A stretch of DNA of 64,000 nt from Agrostemma githago (GCA_958450325.1 OY288243.1:48562878-48626877), one strand, 5' to 3'; positions 9,893 to 20,818 are shown, counted from the stretch's first letter. Notes: a model not told the origin generated them from the letters alone. Program-made: numbers and translations.

Positions 9893-10990
9893 TTATGGGT
9901 AGTATCGTTTGAGTTGATCCATGTTGGTCGGGATTGAGAACTCTTGACCATCCAGGTCGGTAAGGATCACGGCGCCCCCCGAGAGTATTTTCATAACGAG
10001 GTAGGGGCCCGCCCAATTTGGCTTGAATTTCCCTCTAGGGTCAACGGGAAGGGGTGCTCTAATGGATTTGATCACTAAATTTCCCTCGTGTATGTTTTGG
10101 GATTTTACTCGTTTGTTAAAGGCTCGTTGGATGCGTTTGTTGGTAGGCTTGTACGTTGGATAGGGCATGTATCCTACGTTCATCTAGGAGTACTAGCTCA
10201 TCGTACCATTTTTGGTTCCATTCTTCCTCAGGGATACGACTTTCGGCTAATATTCTTAGTGATGGTATCTCTGGCTCTACTGGTTGGACGGCTTCGGAAC
10301 CGTAGGTTAGGTAACATGGTGTAGCTCCGGTAGGTGTTCTATAGGATTTTCGGTTTCCCAATAGGGCGAAGGGGATTTTGTTTGGCCAATCTCTGTGGTT
10401 GTCTATCATTTTCTTAAGGATGGTGGTGGTGGTTTTGTTGGCTGCTTCTACGGCCCCGTTGGTTTGCGGTCTGTAGGGTGAAGATTTGGGTCTTTGGATT
10501 TCATATTCGTCTAGGAGTTTTTGGGTATCGGCCTTGAAGTGAGCCCCCTGGTCACTAATGGTTTCATGAGATATACCGTAACGGCAGATGATGTTGTTTT
10601 GCAAGAATTTCACTACTTGTTTTGAGGTTAGTACGGTGTAAGAGGCGGTTCCTACCCATTTGGTGGAGTAATCTATGGCTACTGAAATAAAGCAATGTCC
10701 GCCGGTCCCAGATGGGTATACTTTCCCTATGATGTCTATTCCCCTAAGTAGAGAAGGGCCAGGGTGTGGCTATAGTGTGTAGAGGATAAGGAGGTGGGTG
10801 TCGGATGTTGGCAAATTATTGGCAATTATGGCAGTGCCGAACGTGGCGTTGACAATCTGTCTCTAAGGTAGTCTAGTAATAACCCAGTCTCATTATTTTC
10901 GGGCAAGTAGGTGTGCACTCGTGTGGGATCCGCACTCTTCATCGTGTACCTCTTCCATGACTCTCTCAGATTGGGGTTTTGTTTATGTGT
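9893..10990 (-). pseudogene. Integrase remnant of element B
   Basis: Read on the minus strand from right to left. A frame near 10640-10740 encodes the first catalytic Asp region (GIDIIGK, then GTGGHCF). The 10116-10613 frame has the second Asp (ISDQGAHF) and the Glu (GAVEAANKT). The 9893-10183 frame has the C-terminal GPY motif (PNWAGPYLV) and ends RYYP-stop, exactly like element C. Frameshifts separate the three, so it is dead. The upstream zinc-binding domain is eroded between 10750 and 10990. There is no chromodomain, as expected for Tat. Confidence 0.85.
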
Positions 10991-11376
10991 CTAACGAGGA
11001 CTCTCTGTGGGGGTTCGTTTGTACAGTAGGCCTTGATTCAGGACGTAATGGGTGGCTTGTATTCGTAGGGCTCTTTTGTTTTTGGCATTAGTGTCAGGTG
11101 GATGTGACCCGTGGGTTCTAAGGTCTAGGATTGCTTTGTACCAAGGTTCTTCGGTGGCGTTGTCGGTTTCGAGGTTGTGGATGCGGGTTGGTTGTTCGCT
11201 TCTTTGTACACAGATGGGCATGGATAAGAGGTAATCGAGCATGTTTATTAGTGAGGCTAGTTTGGATAATGCGTCAACGAGTTGGTTCTCTTCGCGGGGT
11301 ATGTGTATGAGGTCGATTTCGATGAATTCCTTAGGCATTGCTTCTACATACTTTAGTTTGGTATAGGGTTAGGCTT
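10991..11376 (-). pseudogene. Second (archaeal-type) RNase H remnant of element B
   Basis: The frame has HIPREENQLVDALSKLAS, which carries the last catalytic Asp of the additional RNase H domain seen whole in element C, followed by the linker toward integrase (PEPWYKAI-like, EEPWYKAIL here). The beginning of the domain and all of RT and protease are missing; similarity ends near 11376. It is a deletion remnant. Confidence 0.75.
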
Positions 11377-11770
11377 TTGCCATGAACCATCAATTAACCG
11401 TGGCTTGGCTGACTTGCTAAGGATGAGCCTTCGTGGACTCTAATTTTTTTTGTTTTTTCACTCCCAGAGACGTGGCTATTTTTTAGACTTATTAGACAGG
11501 CTTTGTGTTGTCGGTAAGTTTGGTCGGGTGGCGTTTCATTTGCTTTCGAGTTTTATCATCGTTCGGTTAGTGGCGGTTTGAGCCTAAGGTTGTTACTCCC
11601 GATTTCCTCCTTAGGGTAATGTTGAGTGGGCTGCTCGTGGTAGCCCTTGCATTTTAGTCAGTTGTTATCGATAATTGGCATAAAGTCGAGTTTTTAAGCA
11701 TTTTAAAGTAGATTACTGAAAGAAAGTTAAGCGATTGTCGAGTCATGTTTGTAAAATGAAAGAAGATTGT
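11377..11770. other. Element B spacer replacing protease/RT
   Basis: Noncoding. From about 11640 it matches element A 2270-2414 (GTTATCGATAATTGGCATA against GTTATCAATAACTGGCATA). Because both A and B lack protease and RT at the same side of gag and share this sequence, the deletion probably predates both copies and the subfamily is non-autonomous. Confidence 0.5.
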
Positions 11771-11807
11771 TTTATTGATAATAATAGTAGATGGGCTAGG
11801 CGCCCAT
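11771..11807 (-). promoter_or_regulatory. Hairpin plus AATAAA downstream of gag (element B)
   Basis: The minus strand forms ATGGGC-GCCTA-GCCCAT (11791-11807, 6-bp stem and 5-base loop), then AATAAA at 11771-11776. About 100 bases after the gag stop at 11908. Compare A (2415-2447) and the LTR (31704-31738): the stems differ in sequence yet stay paired. Confidence 0.55.
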
Positions 11808-11907
11808 GATTTGTTTTGGAGGAGATGGAGGACATGTCCCCTCGCACCTCCCTGGACTCGATGACTAACAGGAACATGGAATATTTGTTATTTTATTAGC
11901 ATAGGCC

Positions 11908-13204
11908 CTAAGATGAACTAGACTCTGACTCGGGTGCGGACTTGCTGGCCTCAGTAGCCGTCCTAGTACCCTCGTACTCGGGATACGCCCCGAATTTTTC
12001 TTCCTGGATGAGGTGGCGAACTTGTTGCCTAAATTCACGACATTCGCTAATGTCATGTCCTCGGCCTTGGTGGTACCGGCACCACTTCTCACCATTCCAG
12101 TGCGACGGCCTCTTACCGGCGGGTGGATCAGGCGTCGGACTTAATGGATAGAGCAATCCGTCTGATATTAGCATGGTTACGGCCTGATCGTGGGATAACC
12201 CGAGGTGTTTTAGTAGCTTGAGACCCCTTTCTTCGGAGATATTTGTTAAGAAGCGAGTGGGCCTTTTTGTTAGTAGTGCGGTTTTAACTACGCCCGTTTT
12301 TATTAACCCCTCAACTTTATCTTTTAGCAACGTACATGATTCCGTATCGTGGTCGTTGCCCCTGTGGTAGTGGCAGTATTTCGCCTTAGACCAGTGGCGG
12401 GATCTATGCTTAAGTGGAGGATCGGCCATTGGTCCTATGGGTCATAGAAGGCGAAGGGAGGTTAATCTTCGGAGTGCAGCCGTATAACTGACCCCGATTT
12501 GGGTGAACTTCTTCCTGGGCTCGATAGTCTCGGGTGAGCCAATGCCCTCCCCCTTGAGCGATCCGTTACATGTGGAAGTAGGAGGTTTGGGAAGTTCCTC
12601 GAGTCTTTCCTCGATATTGATGATCCTAGTCTCAATTCTCAGAAGTACAGGGTGTATTTGCGAAACTAGGCGGGTTAGGCTCTCGATAGTTGTTATGAGG
12701 TCGAGGGGTGCGGGTTCCGGATCGGTGTCTGGTTCGTCCTCAATATTTAAGACCTCTTCTCCTAGGGGGACAAGGTGACAGGAGTCGATAGTATCATCGA
12801 AAATGGCGTGGACACTAAAGGGGTTCGTGGTATTATTGGGTTTCTCAGGTGGGGGAAGAGGGATCGTCCCGTTTTCTATCATGTCTTGTATAGTATGTCT
12901 GAGTCAAAAACAGGATTCTGTGTCGTGGCCGTTGCCACGATGGTATTGGCAGTATTTGTTCGCATCCCACGATTTTGCCGTCTTTTCCGCCAGTGGGTCC
13001 GCAGTAGGACCTATCATTTCGAGCTTTTCTTGCTCGGTTAATCTTTTTAAGGCTTCGGTGTATGTGATGCCTAGTTTGGAGGATTTTCTAGGGGTGAAGT
13101 TTGTTCTTCCCCGAGTAGTCGCTTCAACGAGGTGTACTTCCTCGGTCTTGTTACTTCCATAGGATCGGGTTCCAGAGGAAGTGGTTGGCCCCTAGTAACC
13201 CTTC
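11908..13204 (-). pseudogene. gag: Gag C-terminal half of element B, with three nucleocapsid modules
   Basis: This is the continuation of 28254-29161 across element C. Three zinc motifs of the form C-x2-H-x4-H-x4-C are found: near 12920-12960 (CQYHRGNGHDTESC), in the next module (CHYHRGNDHDTESC, about 12345-12385) and in the last (CRYHQGRGHDISEC, about 12045-12085). At least the first and third are preceded by a module with SPTPDPP-like residues and an Ala-Leu-x2-Leu pattern. The protein ends PESESSSS-stop at 11908. In-frame TGA codons at 12904-12906 and 12442-12444 break it. C and A show only one zinc motif, so triplication is peculiar to B in this window. Confidence 0.75.
13200..13204. repeat. 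Target-site duplication of element C, left copy (CCTTC)
   Basis: CCTTC directly before the LTR start TGTGGACATG. The same five bases follow the right LTR at 28249-28253. They lie inside the gag of element B. Confidence 0.95.
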
Positions 13205-15007
13205 TGTGGACATGACATAGGTCCACCCCGACGCGGCGAAGCGCGGGTTTTGGGGAGGCGATAGAATTTCCATATGAGATGGATCGAATAGAATTTTAAA
13301 TCGAAGTAGGAGTCGCCACCGAATTTTATGGTTATTCGGAACCATTCGAACCCACTCTATGCCGTAGTGGGCCATACTTAAAGCCTTGCCCATTTCCGAT
13401 GTCAGAGTTTATCGGGTTCGTCCCTTAGCATTACGATACCGATGCCGACTTGAGCGGTTAATCGTATATTGAATGACTCTCGTTGCCAATGGTTTCGGAC
13501 ATCCGGAAACCACGGTTCTGAGTAAGGGGTGAGGGTACGTGTTGGGAAGTTCAGCGAGAACACCCAACCCCGCCCGCACTTAGCGGCCTTTACTAAGATA
13601 TCGTTCGGTTTTGTGTACACGCGTTAGTTCGACGATTGAATGATATGCAGAGATTATTTTCCTAAGACATGTGAGGAAAAATAAATGGGTAGCTAAGTCG
13701 TTTAATGCATGTTAAACTAATAACGTCAAAGTTATTTTAGCATGTGAATCCGTTTTAGTCTAATAAAACGATAAAAAGAATAAAGCGCTACAAACAAAGA
13801 GCAAACGAGTTAGTAACGATGAATAATAATATAGGAAATAAATATATGAAATCGAGAAAATAAAAATCAATCGAAATCTGAAAAATATTGTTAAAACGCG
13901 GTTTTGTATAAAAAACGAAGTTCGAAAAATAATAAAAAAGAACGAAAAGGGGCGCGCTTGGACAGTCTGCCGCGCGACTCGCTCAGGGCTCAGGCGGGTC
14001 ACGTGGCGGCCTGATTTCGACGACGGTTTTCGGAAATTTTTTAATTAAATCGCGTACGAATATCGCATTATTCGTACTCAACTTAATATTCTTGATATTC
14101 GTTATATTCGATAGTTGACTATCAAATATTTGGAATAGTTTTGGAAAAGATAAATTTAGAAATCGTTTCGTAGGATAATAAAAATAAAACGATCGAAGAA
14201 CTAAAAAGGAGCGCGGGTTTCAGACTCGTGCGCGAGTCGCCTGCAAGGGGCGCGACTCGCGTGCGGGCCTGTCCCGGTTTCGCTCGTTGTTCGAAAAATT
14301 TGATAAACCGCGTACAAATATGAATTAATTTGTGCTCGGTTTATATTTTCGATATTCGTCGTATTCGATATTCGATTATGAAATCGATATCGAATAGTCG
14401 GAATAATTTTAGAAAAGGTTTTGAGAAAAAGTTTGTTTTTGAACGAAAGTAAAAAAAAGAATTTTGAACGAAAAGTTGTAAAAAAAGGGTTTTGAATAAA
14501 AAATGTAACGATATCGTCGAAAACTTAATATAATTCCTTTTGATATGATATTCGATTATATAGAATCGATATCATATTTTAAGAATATTCGATATATAAA
14601 AATAGTTTTTAGTAGTATCGATATTAGAAAATAAAAAAGACCGACGAAAGACCCATAATAATAAAAAAGACGAGGAGAAGGGAAGAGAAGAAAGAGAGAC
14701 GAGATTGATTTACACCCTCAACCTACATGCTTTGTTTTCCCGGGATAAGGCTCATCGGGAAGTGGCTTAGATTTGGGAGCGTCGAGATGATGAGGATGAG
14801 TTAAGGTGTATCGGTTTGGGTGGTTTGGGACGCCGGGTTTGGTGTATGGTCGGGGCTTCGAGGCTTCGGGAAAAGGTGTCGGGATTTTCTAACTATCGAG
14901 GATGTATGTAAACCGTGTTATAAGGCTGTTTTTTCGGTGTGATGGGTGTGTAAAAACCGTGTGTATTGGCTGAAAAAACGTTGTCTTTTGTGTTGGACGG
15001 GAGGTCC

Positions 15008-15015
15008 TATTTATA
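15008..15015 (-). promoter_or_regulatory. TATA box in element C 3' LTR
   Basis: TATAAATA on the minus strand in a GC-flanked context, repeated in the other LTR at 27657-27664. An inverted repeat CTGAGTA-TTTGG-TACTCAG lies 134 bases upstream in the transcription sense (15149-15167). Confidence 0.7.
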
Positions 15016-15148
15016 GGGAGTTTCCGACCTTGGTTTAGGAGAGTTTGAATACCGCTTAGGATAGGAAACGTTGGAGTTTGTGGAGCATAAGAATTTCGCT
15101 TTCTTGGCCAAGAAGAAAGGGCATCTCGGCTGGTTGGGGGTGTTTCGG

Positions 15149-15167
15149 CTGAGTATTTGGTACTCAG
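15149..15167 (-). repeat. Inverted repeat upstream of the element C LTR TATA box
   Basis: Perfect 7-bp arms CTGAGTA and TACTCAG around TTTGG. Its counterpart in the other LTR is at about 27798-27816. Position relative to TATA parallels the palindrome clusters in three other LTR families in this window. Confidence 0.6.
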
Positions 15168-15599
15168 TCGATGTCTGATTCGGTTTCCGGATAGAATTCC
15201 TACTTGAGGTCGAATTCTACCTTTAACGAAATTGTTTAATGCTTTTAATGAATCTGAAATTTTGTAGGAATTTGGGTTGGAATCAACCGTGTGAGTGTCA
15301 CGGCTGACTCATATGTCTCGGGAAAATCTTTGACCGGGTTTTGACTCGGTCGCTAAAAGACGGTTTTACCCCTGGTGACGGTTTCGACCCAAATTAGTGT
15401 TATTTGACTCGAAACGACCCACTGGGCCTGAATTTGAGGTTGGTTTTGTAAGATTTGTACTCCTTAAAAAGTCTAAACCAAATGTCCAAGATTACAAGCC
15501 CATATCCGAGTCTATCAAAGCACGTTTACGTCCGATCATCATCGGGTGTTTGGCGGGAACTATTATAGACACCTGGCGGTCAAAATGTGGGTGTCTACA

Positions 15600-15612
15600 A
15601 AGCCCCCACTCT
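15600..15612 (-). other. Polypurine tract of element C
   Basis: The minus strand reads AGAGTGGGGGCTT directly before the 3' LTR start TGTAGACACCC. The position and G-run fit the PPT of Tat elements. Confidence 0.7.
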
Positions 15613-15772
15613 GACTGAGGCTTGGACAAGGCAAAAGTCAGAGTAGCTACCAGGTCAATCAAGGATTAAAACCTGGCAGACTTATGATCGGGTCGTTTAG
15701 GGTCCATTAGACCGGCGTGAAGGGCTCGCCAGCCATAGAATAGAAATCATACCTGTTGATGCTGATAATGTC

Positions 15773-15887
15773 GCGGGAGCTTGCCTAGGAAGCTATGGGT
15801 ATACCTGTTTGCAGATATATCCTGTCTTAGAATTGCGCGGGAGCTTGCTTGGAAGCTATGGGCATATCTGTTTGCAGATATATCCTG
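15773..15887. repeat. Two-copy 64 bp tandem repeat in element C 3' UTR
   Basis: The unit starts GCGGGAGCTTGC and ends GCAGATATATCCTG, at 15773 and 15837. A third, degraded piece (GCTTGAGCTTTTCCACTGG) may follow. The unit is unrelated in sequence to the 70-bp repeats of A and B, in line with the hypervariable 3' UTR of this lineage. The flanking 15613-15772 and 15888-16223 are noncoding. Confidence 0.85.
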
Positions 15888-16223
15888 AAAGAAGTTGCTT
15901 GAGCTTTTCCACTGGGGAACTTAGAATTTTTGGGAGTCATGGGTGTACCTGTATGCTGACATAATTTGTATGTAACATTTAGGTGAAACACTGACTCATG
16001 CTGGGGAAGAAATGATGAATTTTTCGAAAAGTTTTGAAAAGAAGAATGCTGAATTTTTTTTTTGAAATTTGGAAATAAGGATGCTTGGGATGACTTTGAT
16101 TCCTAATCGGATTCTGATACGGATTCCTGGAATTCCCTGGTTTAGGCCTGTATGCCTAGGTGAAGTAGAGGAAGTGGTAAAAATACTATTCCTGTGATGA
16201 CTAGGAAGAGGGATATTCTCTAT

Positions 16224-16231
16224 TATAAATA
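16224..16231 (+). promoter_or_regulatory. TATA box of element C antisense gene
   Basis: TATAAATA on the plus strand, 100 bases before the ATG at 16332, followed by a pyrimidine-rich stretch typical of plant leaders (TCTTTTCTTTCATC near 16270). The antisense gene therefore has its own promoter and does not rely on the LTR. Confidence 0.7.
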
Positions 16232-16331
16232 GAGAGCTTCGGCTTCTTATTCTTCATATTCTAACCCAAATCTTTTCTTTCATCTTAAAATCCCTTAGAC
16301 TTTTAGGATAAATAAGAGAAACTATTTCGCA

Positions 16332-18107
16332 ATGGGTATCGACCATTTGACCGCGATGCTTCATGCGTGGGCCCAGGATTTTCGAGATGAAGATAAAGTT
16401 CAGCTAACTCAAATGGGAATTGTGGCTTTATTCCCACTTCAGCGACTTAAGGTAGATTCGCATTTTCTTGATGCTTGCTTATCCTTTTGGGATACTACTT
16501 TTCATGTTTTTGCATTTCCTCGAGGAGAAATATGTCCTCTTCCTGAAGAAATAGCAGCCATTGGCGGGTGGTGCCCTAATGCTCGTCCGGCTATTCCTTC
16601 ATTTTATCCTGACCCAAGGAGGAGGTTGAGGGATTTTCTAGGCCTGTCACATGCGGAGACAGCCCGGATGGTGAAGGGAGATTCAGTTTCCCTATTTGAC
16701 TTGGCTGACAAATTCATGGACCCGGTTGGTGAAAGAATTACTTCTACCCATAGGCGTAGGGCCTTTGCATTTTGTATGCGCTGCATAGATATGCCTTCGA
16801 AGGTCGGATGGATGCTGACTCATGCTTAGGTGAGATTAGGCTAATCAGCATAGTTGACCAAATGGAGACAGGTCACAGTCCGGCTTGGCTAATAACTGGG
16901 GAGATTATTATGGGCCTTGACGCTAGGAGACTCGACCCAGATCGGCAATTGACAGGGAGCATCCGTCTTCTGCAGGTATTTAACCATTTTTTTCGAACAA
17001 TTGCCCGATTTCTCGATTTTTGCGGTAATTTTGAATTTTTCCGGAGTTTTCCGGAATTTCCAATTTTCCGGATTTTTTCGAAATTTTCGAATATTTCCAA
17101 TTTTTACAAAAATTTTGATTTTTCGATTTTCGATTTTTTTTTTTAGATTTTTTTTTCGAATTTTTCCGATTTTTCGAAAAATCTGATTTTTCGAATTTTT
17201 TGAATTCTCGGATTTTTTTTTTGATTTCTCGAGAGTTTTTTACTTTTCGAAAATTTTGCAGATCTGGTTATCCGAGCGTCTGTCGATCATAGAGCCCCCG
17301 GTGAACATATCCAGATACCGTAGTTGTCAAATCGGCTCAAGGTCTCGTCGAATAAGATCAAGTCATCACATAACTCAAAAATATTGGGATGAAGAGCTAA
17401 CGTTCCATGGTGGGCCTTTGATTAGGTGGAACGTCATCTGGTGGTTTCTTTCGAGGCTGACGGGGCTAGCTAGGAGGGACAAGGCCCGTTATCTGGTGAT
17501 CTTATCTTTGGACTGGACGGTCCATATTTACCCGGACCGTATTCTAAGACAGTTCGGTTCGTTTCAGCAGATCCCTGAGACTGAGGCAATTATTAGCGTT
17601 TCGATCCAATTGACGGACGCTATGTGTGACACGTGGCTTCAGCGCTGGTTTACTCGTATCATGTGGACTATACCTCGCCCTTGTCAAACTACTTGGGTTT
17701 CTGAATCCTACCGAAAATGGACTTCTGAAGAATCCCAGGAGGCCCGTAAAATTTTGAAGACTGAAGAAGCTCTTGACTTGGCAGGCCGAGAATCGGCCAA
17801 ATACAACAGGCGGTTCTTTGAAGAGACTCCAATTTCCTTTGCTGAGCCGGGGTCGGGTTTTAAGTCAAAAACTAAGATTCAGGCTAATGAGACCGGTGCT
17901 AGTGATTTGGAGAAAAGACTTGGACCGAGGCTAGCGATCCAAGATAGGCTAGGCCGGCGTGATAACGAGGTGCTCGAGGAGTCGAGCTTGAAGAAACAAG
18001 CCCGGGTTAAGGAGGTTCCCTTGGTGATTAGGGAGCGATCACCTCCACCTCGACGCCGATGGACCGAAAAGGAGGCTAAGGGCAAAGGAAAGGGAAAAAT
18101 GCCCTAG
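16332..18107 (+). pseudogene. Antisense two-exon plant mobile domain (PMD) gene, element C
   Basis: Exon 1 is 16332-16975 and exon 2 is 17262-18107. The 286-base intron starts GTATTTAACC, ends TTTTGCAG and is almost pure T with CGAA islands. The N-terminal half carries the PMD signature: FWDTTFHVFAFP, then CPLPEEIAAIGGW. Exon 2 begins IWLSERLSIIEPP and contains IRWNVIWWFLS, in line with the B copy. The C-terminus is Lys/Arg-rich (KGKGKGKMP), possibly nuclear. Exon 1 is 644 bases, one short of a multiple of three. The frame shifts between about 16797 and 16832, so it looks broken by one deletion. It runs opposite to pol and ends 366 bases from the pol stop. Captured PMD genes are known from several plant transposons; the function in this element is not known. 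Confidence 0.8.
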
Positions 18108-18266
18108 TTTTTATTATTTAAGTATTAGTATTATTTATTTTGTGCTGATTGATTTTTTTTTTGATTTTATCGGAGAGAGATTTTTTTGAAATAAATAAGA
18201 AAAGGTTTATTAAAGAACCGTTCCTGTTTTTTTTTCTCGATTGTAGTGGTTGTGCCCTTTTGAAGG

Positions 18267-18312
18267 GCTGCCTACGTATCCACAATAAATGGAATCAAAC
18301 CAAACGTAGTTC
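18267..18312. promoter_or_regulatory. Conserved 3' UTR motif, element C copy
   Basis: GCTGCCTACGTATCC, then TGGAATCAAACCA, then ACGTAGTTC. It lies midway between the convergent stops of the antisense gene (18107) and pol (18474), where both transcripts would overlap. The rest of 18108-18473 is AT-rich and not conserved with A or B. Confidence 0.65.
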
Positions 18313-18473
18313 AGGCTGAATTAATGTGCAATTTCGAAACACATCGAGACTATTGGTTCAAGATGTTTGTAACAGTAGAATAAATAATTCTAGCTTTTGA
18401 CTTGTCTTTAAAAGTTTGAAAAAAAAGATGTTTTTTTTAATAAACTTTTGCAAATGACATTGAGAGAGGTGGG

Positions 18474-20818
18474 TTAAGGATAGTAGCGCTTCAGCTGGTC
18501 CAGGTTAGTTGGGTTGACAAACTCGTTCCCGTCCAGATCCGTTAGCATTACTGCTCCACCTGATAGAATCTTCTTTACCAGATATGGCCCAGCCCAATTA
18601 GGTTTGAATTTTCCTCTTGGGTCTACTGGTAATAAAGCTCGAACTGATTTGAGGACCAAATCTCCTTCTTTGATGTTTCTGGGCCTCACCCTTTTGTTGA
18701 AAGCCCGTTGGATTCTCTTCTGATAGATTTGAATATTATTGAGGGCACGAGATCGTCGTTCGTCTAAAAGGACTAGCGAGTCATATCGTGCTCGAACCCA
18801 ATCAGCTTCAGGTACTTGACTTTCGAGTAGGATTCTGAGTGATGGCACTTCTAACACAACAGGTTGGACTGCTTCCATGCCGTATGTAAGGTAATACGGT
18901 GTTGCCCCGGTCGCAGTACGAATCGAGGTCCGATATCCCCAAAGTGCAAATGGTATTTTGTCGGGCCAGTCTCGGTAATTATCAGCCATCTTTTTAGTAT
19001 GGTGACAATTGTTTTATTACCCGCTTCTACCGCTCCATTGGTTTGGGATCGGTAGGGTGAAGACTTATGCCTTTGAATTTTGTACTTGGTCAACAAGGCT
19101 GCTGTTTCGGCTTGAAAATGGGTCCCGTGGTCACTAATGAACTCATGAGGGATCCCATACCGGCATATTATCTTGTTTTGAATGAATTTGGCAACATGGC
19201 TGGCGTTGAGAATACGATAGAATTCAGCTTCGACCCATTTGGTGAAATAGTCGATCGCTACCAATATGAAGCAGTGTCCTCCGGTTCCCGAGGGGTTTAT
19301 CTTTCCAATTATGTCGATTCCCCATGTTGAAAATGTCCATGGTGATGTCATGGTGTATAGCAAGGATGGTGGCATATGTTGTACATTGGCAAAAATTTGA
19401 CAATTATGACAATGTCTAACATATCGTTGACAGTCGGTTTCCATGCTATTCCAGTAGTATCCGAGCCTCATGATTTTCCGGACCAACATCTGCGCATTCA
19501 TGTGTGGGCCGCATTCGCCATCATGTACCTCAGCCATAACTTTTTCAGCGTTGGTTTTATCAACACATCGAAGGAGAGCCCCCTGTGCTGTCTTTTTGTA
19601 AAGTTGCCCATCGTCGGTGCGGATGAACTGGGTTGCCAGTCTTTGCAGGGCCTTTTTGGCTCGGTTGTCAGTTCCGGGTGGATATTCCCCGGTTGCTAGG
19701 TATGTCAAAATAGCTTGATACCACGGCTCGGGATCAGGTATCTCGATTTCTTCGATGTCGTGGATATACGCTGGCTCGGATCGTCTTTCGATACAGATTG
19801 GCATACTGGTCATATGATCGAGAATGTTTAGCAAAGATGCCAGTTTAGAGAGTGCATCTGCAAATTGATTTTCTTCCAGAGGTAGGTATATATATTCTAC
19901 CTTGTGGAATTGTTTTTCGAGATCCCGTACTCGCGCCAGGTAGGCCACGAGATTAGCATTTCGAGTCTTCCATTTCTGGAGTGCTTGATTAATGACCAGA
20001 GATGAATCACCGTGTACTCGGAGGTTTGTGACCCCTAAGTCGGCGGCGGCTTGTAGCCCGTGGATACATGCTTCATACTCAGCGGCGTTGTTAGTGACGT
20101 CGAAGTCTAATTTGATGGATACGGGAGTATGTTCCCCTCTTGGTGAAATCAGGAGAATCCCGACTCCAAATCCTCGAAAATTGGATGCTCCGTCAGAGTA
20201 TAAGTCCCACGCTTCGGTGTCAGTGTGGAAAATGTCTTCATCCGGGAAGGACCAAGTGTCGGTGTGTCCTTCTTCGGTTACGGGACTGTCAGCGAGAAAT
20301 TCGGCCATTACTCGTCCTTTGATGGCTTTCAATGGTACGAATTTTAGGTCGAATTCTGCCAACATGAGGGTCCATCTTGACATCCTACCGTTGAGGATGG
20401 GCTTTTCGAAAAGGTACTTGATTGGATCCATTCTGGACAACACTTGTACCTCGTAGCTGAGCATGTAATGCCGGAGCTTTTTAGTGGCCCAGACCAAAGC
20501 TAAACATATCTTTTCGAGCATGGTGTACTTACACTCGTACTCTAAAAACTTCTTGCTGATGTAGTATATGGCTCGTTCTTCGGAATTGACCATTTGAGCT
20601 AGCATAGCCCCCATGGTCGTCTCTGTCGTGGTTAGGTATAGTGACAAAGGCAAACCGTGCTGAGGTGGCATTAGGACCGGTGGTGAGGCCAAAATTTCTT
20701 TGATTCTATCAAAGGCTGCTTGACATTTATCGTCCCATAGTAACTGTTCTCCTATTTTCAGCTTCTTGAAGATCGGCTCACACACCATGGTTAACTTTGA
20801 AATGAACCTGCTGATGTA
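18474..20818 (-). pseudogene. pol: RNase H, archaeal-type RNase H and integrase of element C pol
   Basis: In protein order. The RT-linked RNase H region has IYYISKKFLEYECKYTMLEK. A second RNase H has DGASNFRGFGVG, NNAAEYEA, HGDSSLVINQ and NQFADALSKLAS, with all four acidic residues (D-E-D-D). Integrase has the zinc domain (HDGECGPHM, then CHNCQIF), first Asp in WGIDIIGK, second Asp in ISDHGTHF, Glu in GAVEAGNK, and the GPY motif near the end. The dual RNase H is the hallmark of Tat/Ogre. A one-base loss in an A run at 18991-18995 shifts the frame, so the last 171 codons (18474-18989) are read in another frame. The left boundary is the pol stop after RYYP. Confidence 0.9.

Larger units (their letters stand above)
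5347..13204 (-). mobile_element. Element B, left (3') part: Tat/Retand-type retrotransposon split by element C
   Basis: Contains the antisense coiled-coil exon, antisense plant-mobile-domain gene, 3' UTR repeats, integrase and second RNase H remnants, and the C-terminal half of gag. The gag continues at 28254 on the other side of element C. Protease and RT are absent. The B sequence from 2.2 kb before the mobile-domain gene to gag is in the order expected of a Tat element. Confidence 0.75.
13205..15599 (-). repeat. Element C 3' LTR (2395 bp)
   Basis: On the plus strand it starts TGTGGACATGAC and ends GGGTGTCTACA; on the element strand it is TGTAGACACCC to GTCATGTCCACA. Differences from the right LTR are scattered single bases and a few small indels, such as 6 extra bases near 13365. 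Contains a TATA box at 15008-15015 (minus) and a block at 13471-13610 shared with the unrelated-looking B LTR. Confidence 0.97.

Noticed and set aside
16873..17186. Phe/Ile-rich ORFs in the T-rich stretch
   Set aside because: They lie in the intron of the antisense gene; the sequence is low complexity and both frames are slippage products.
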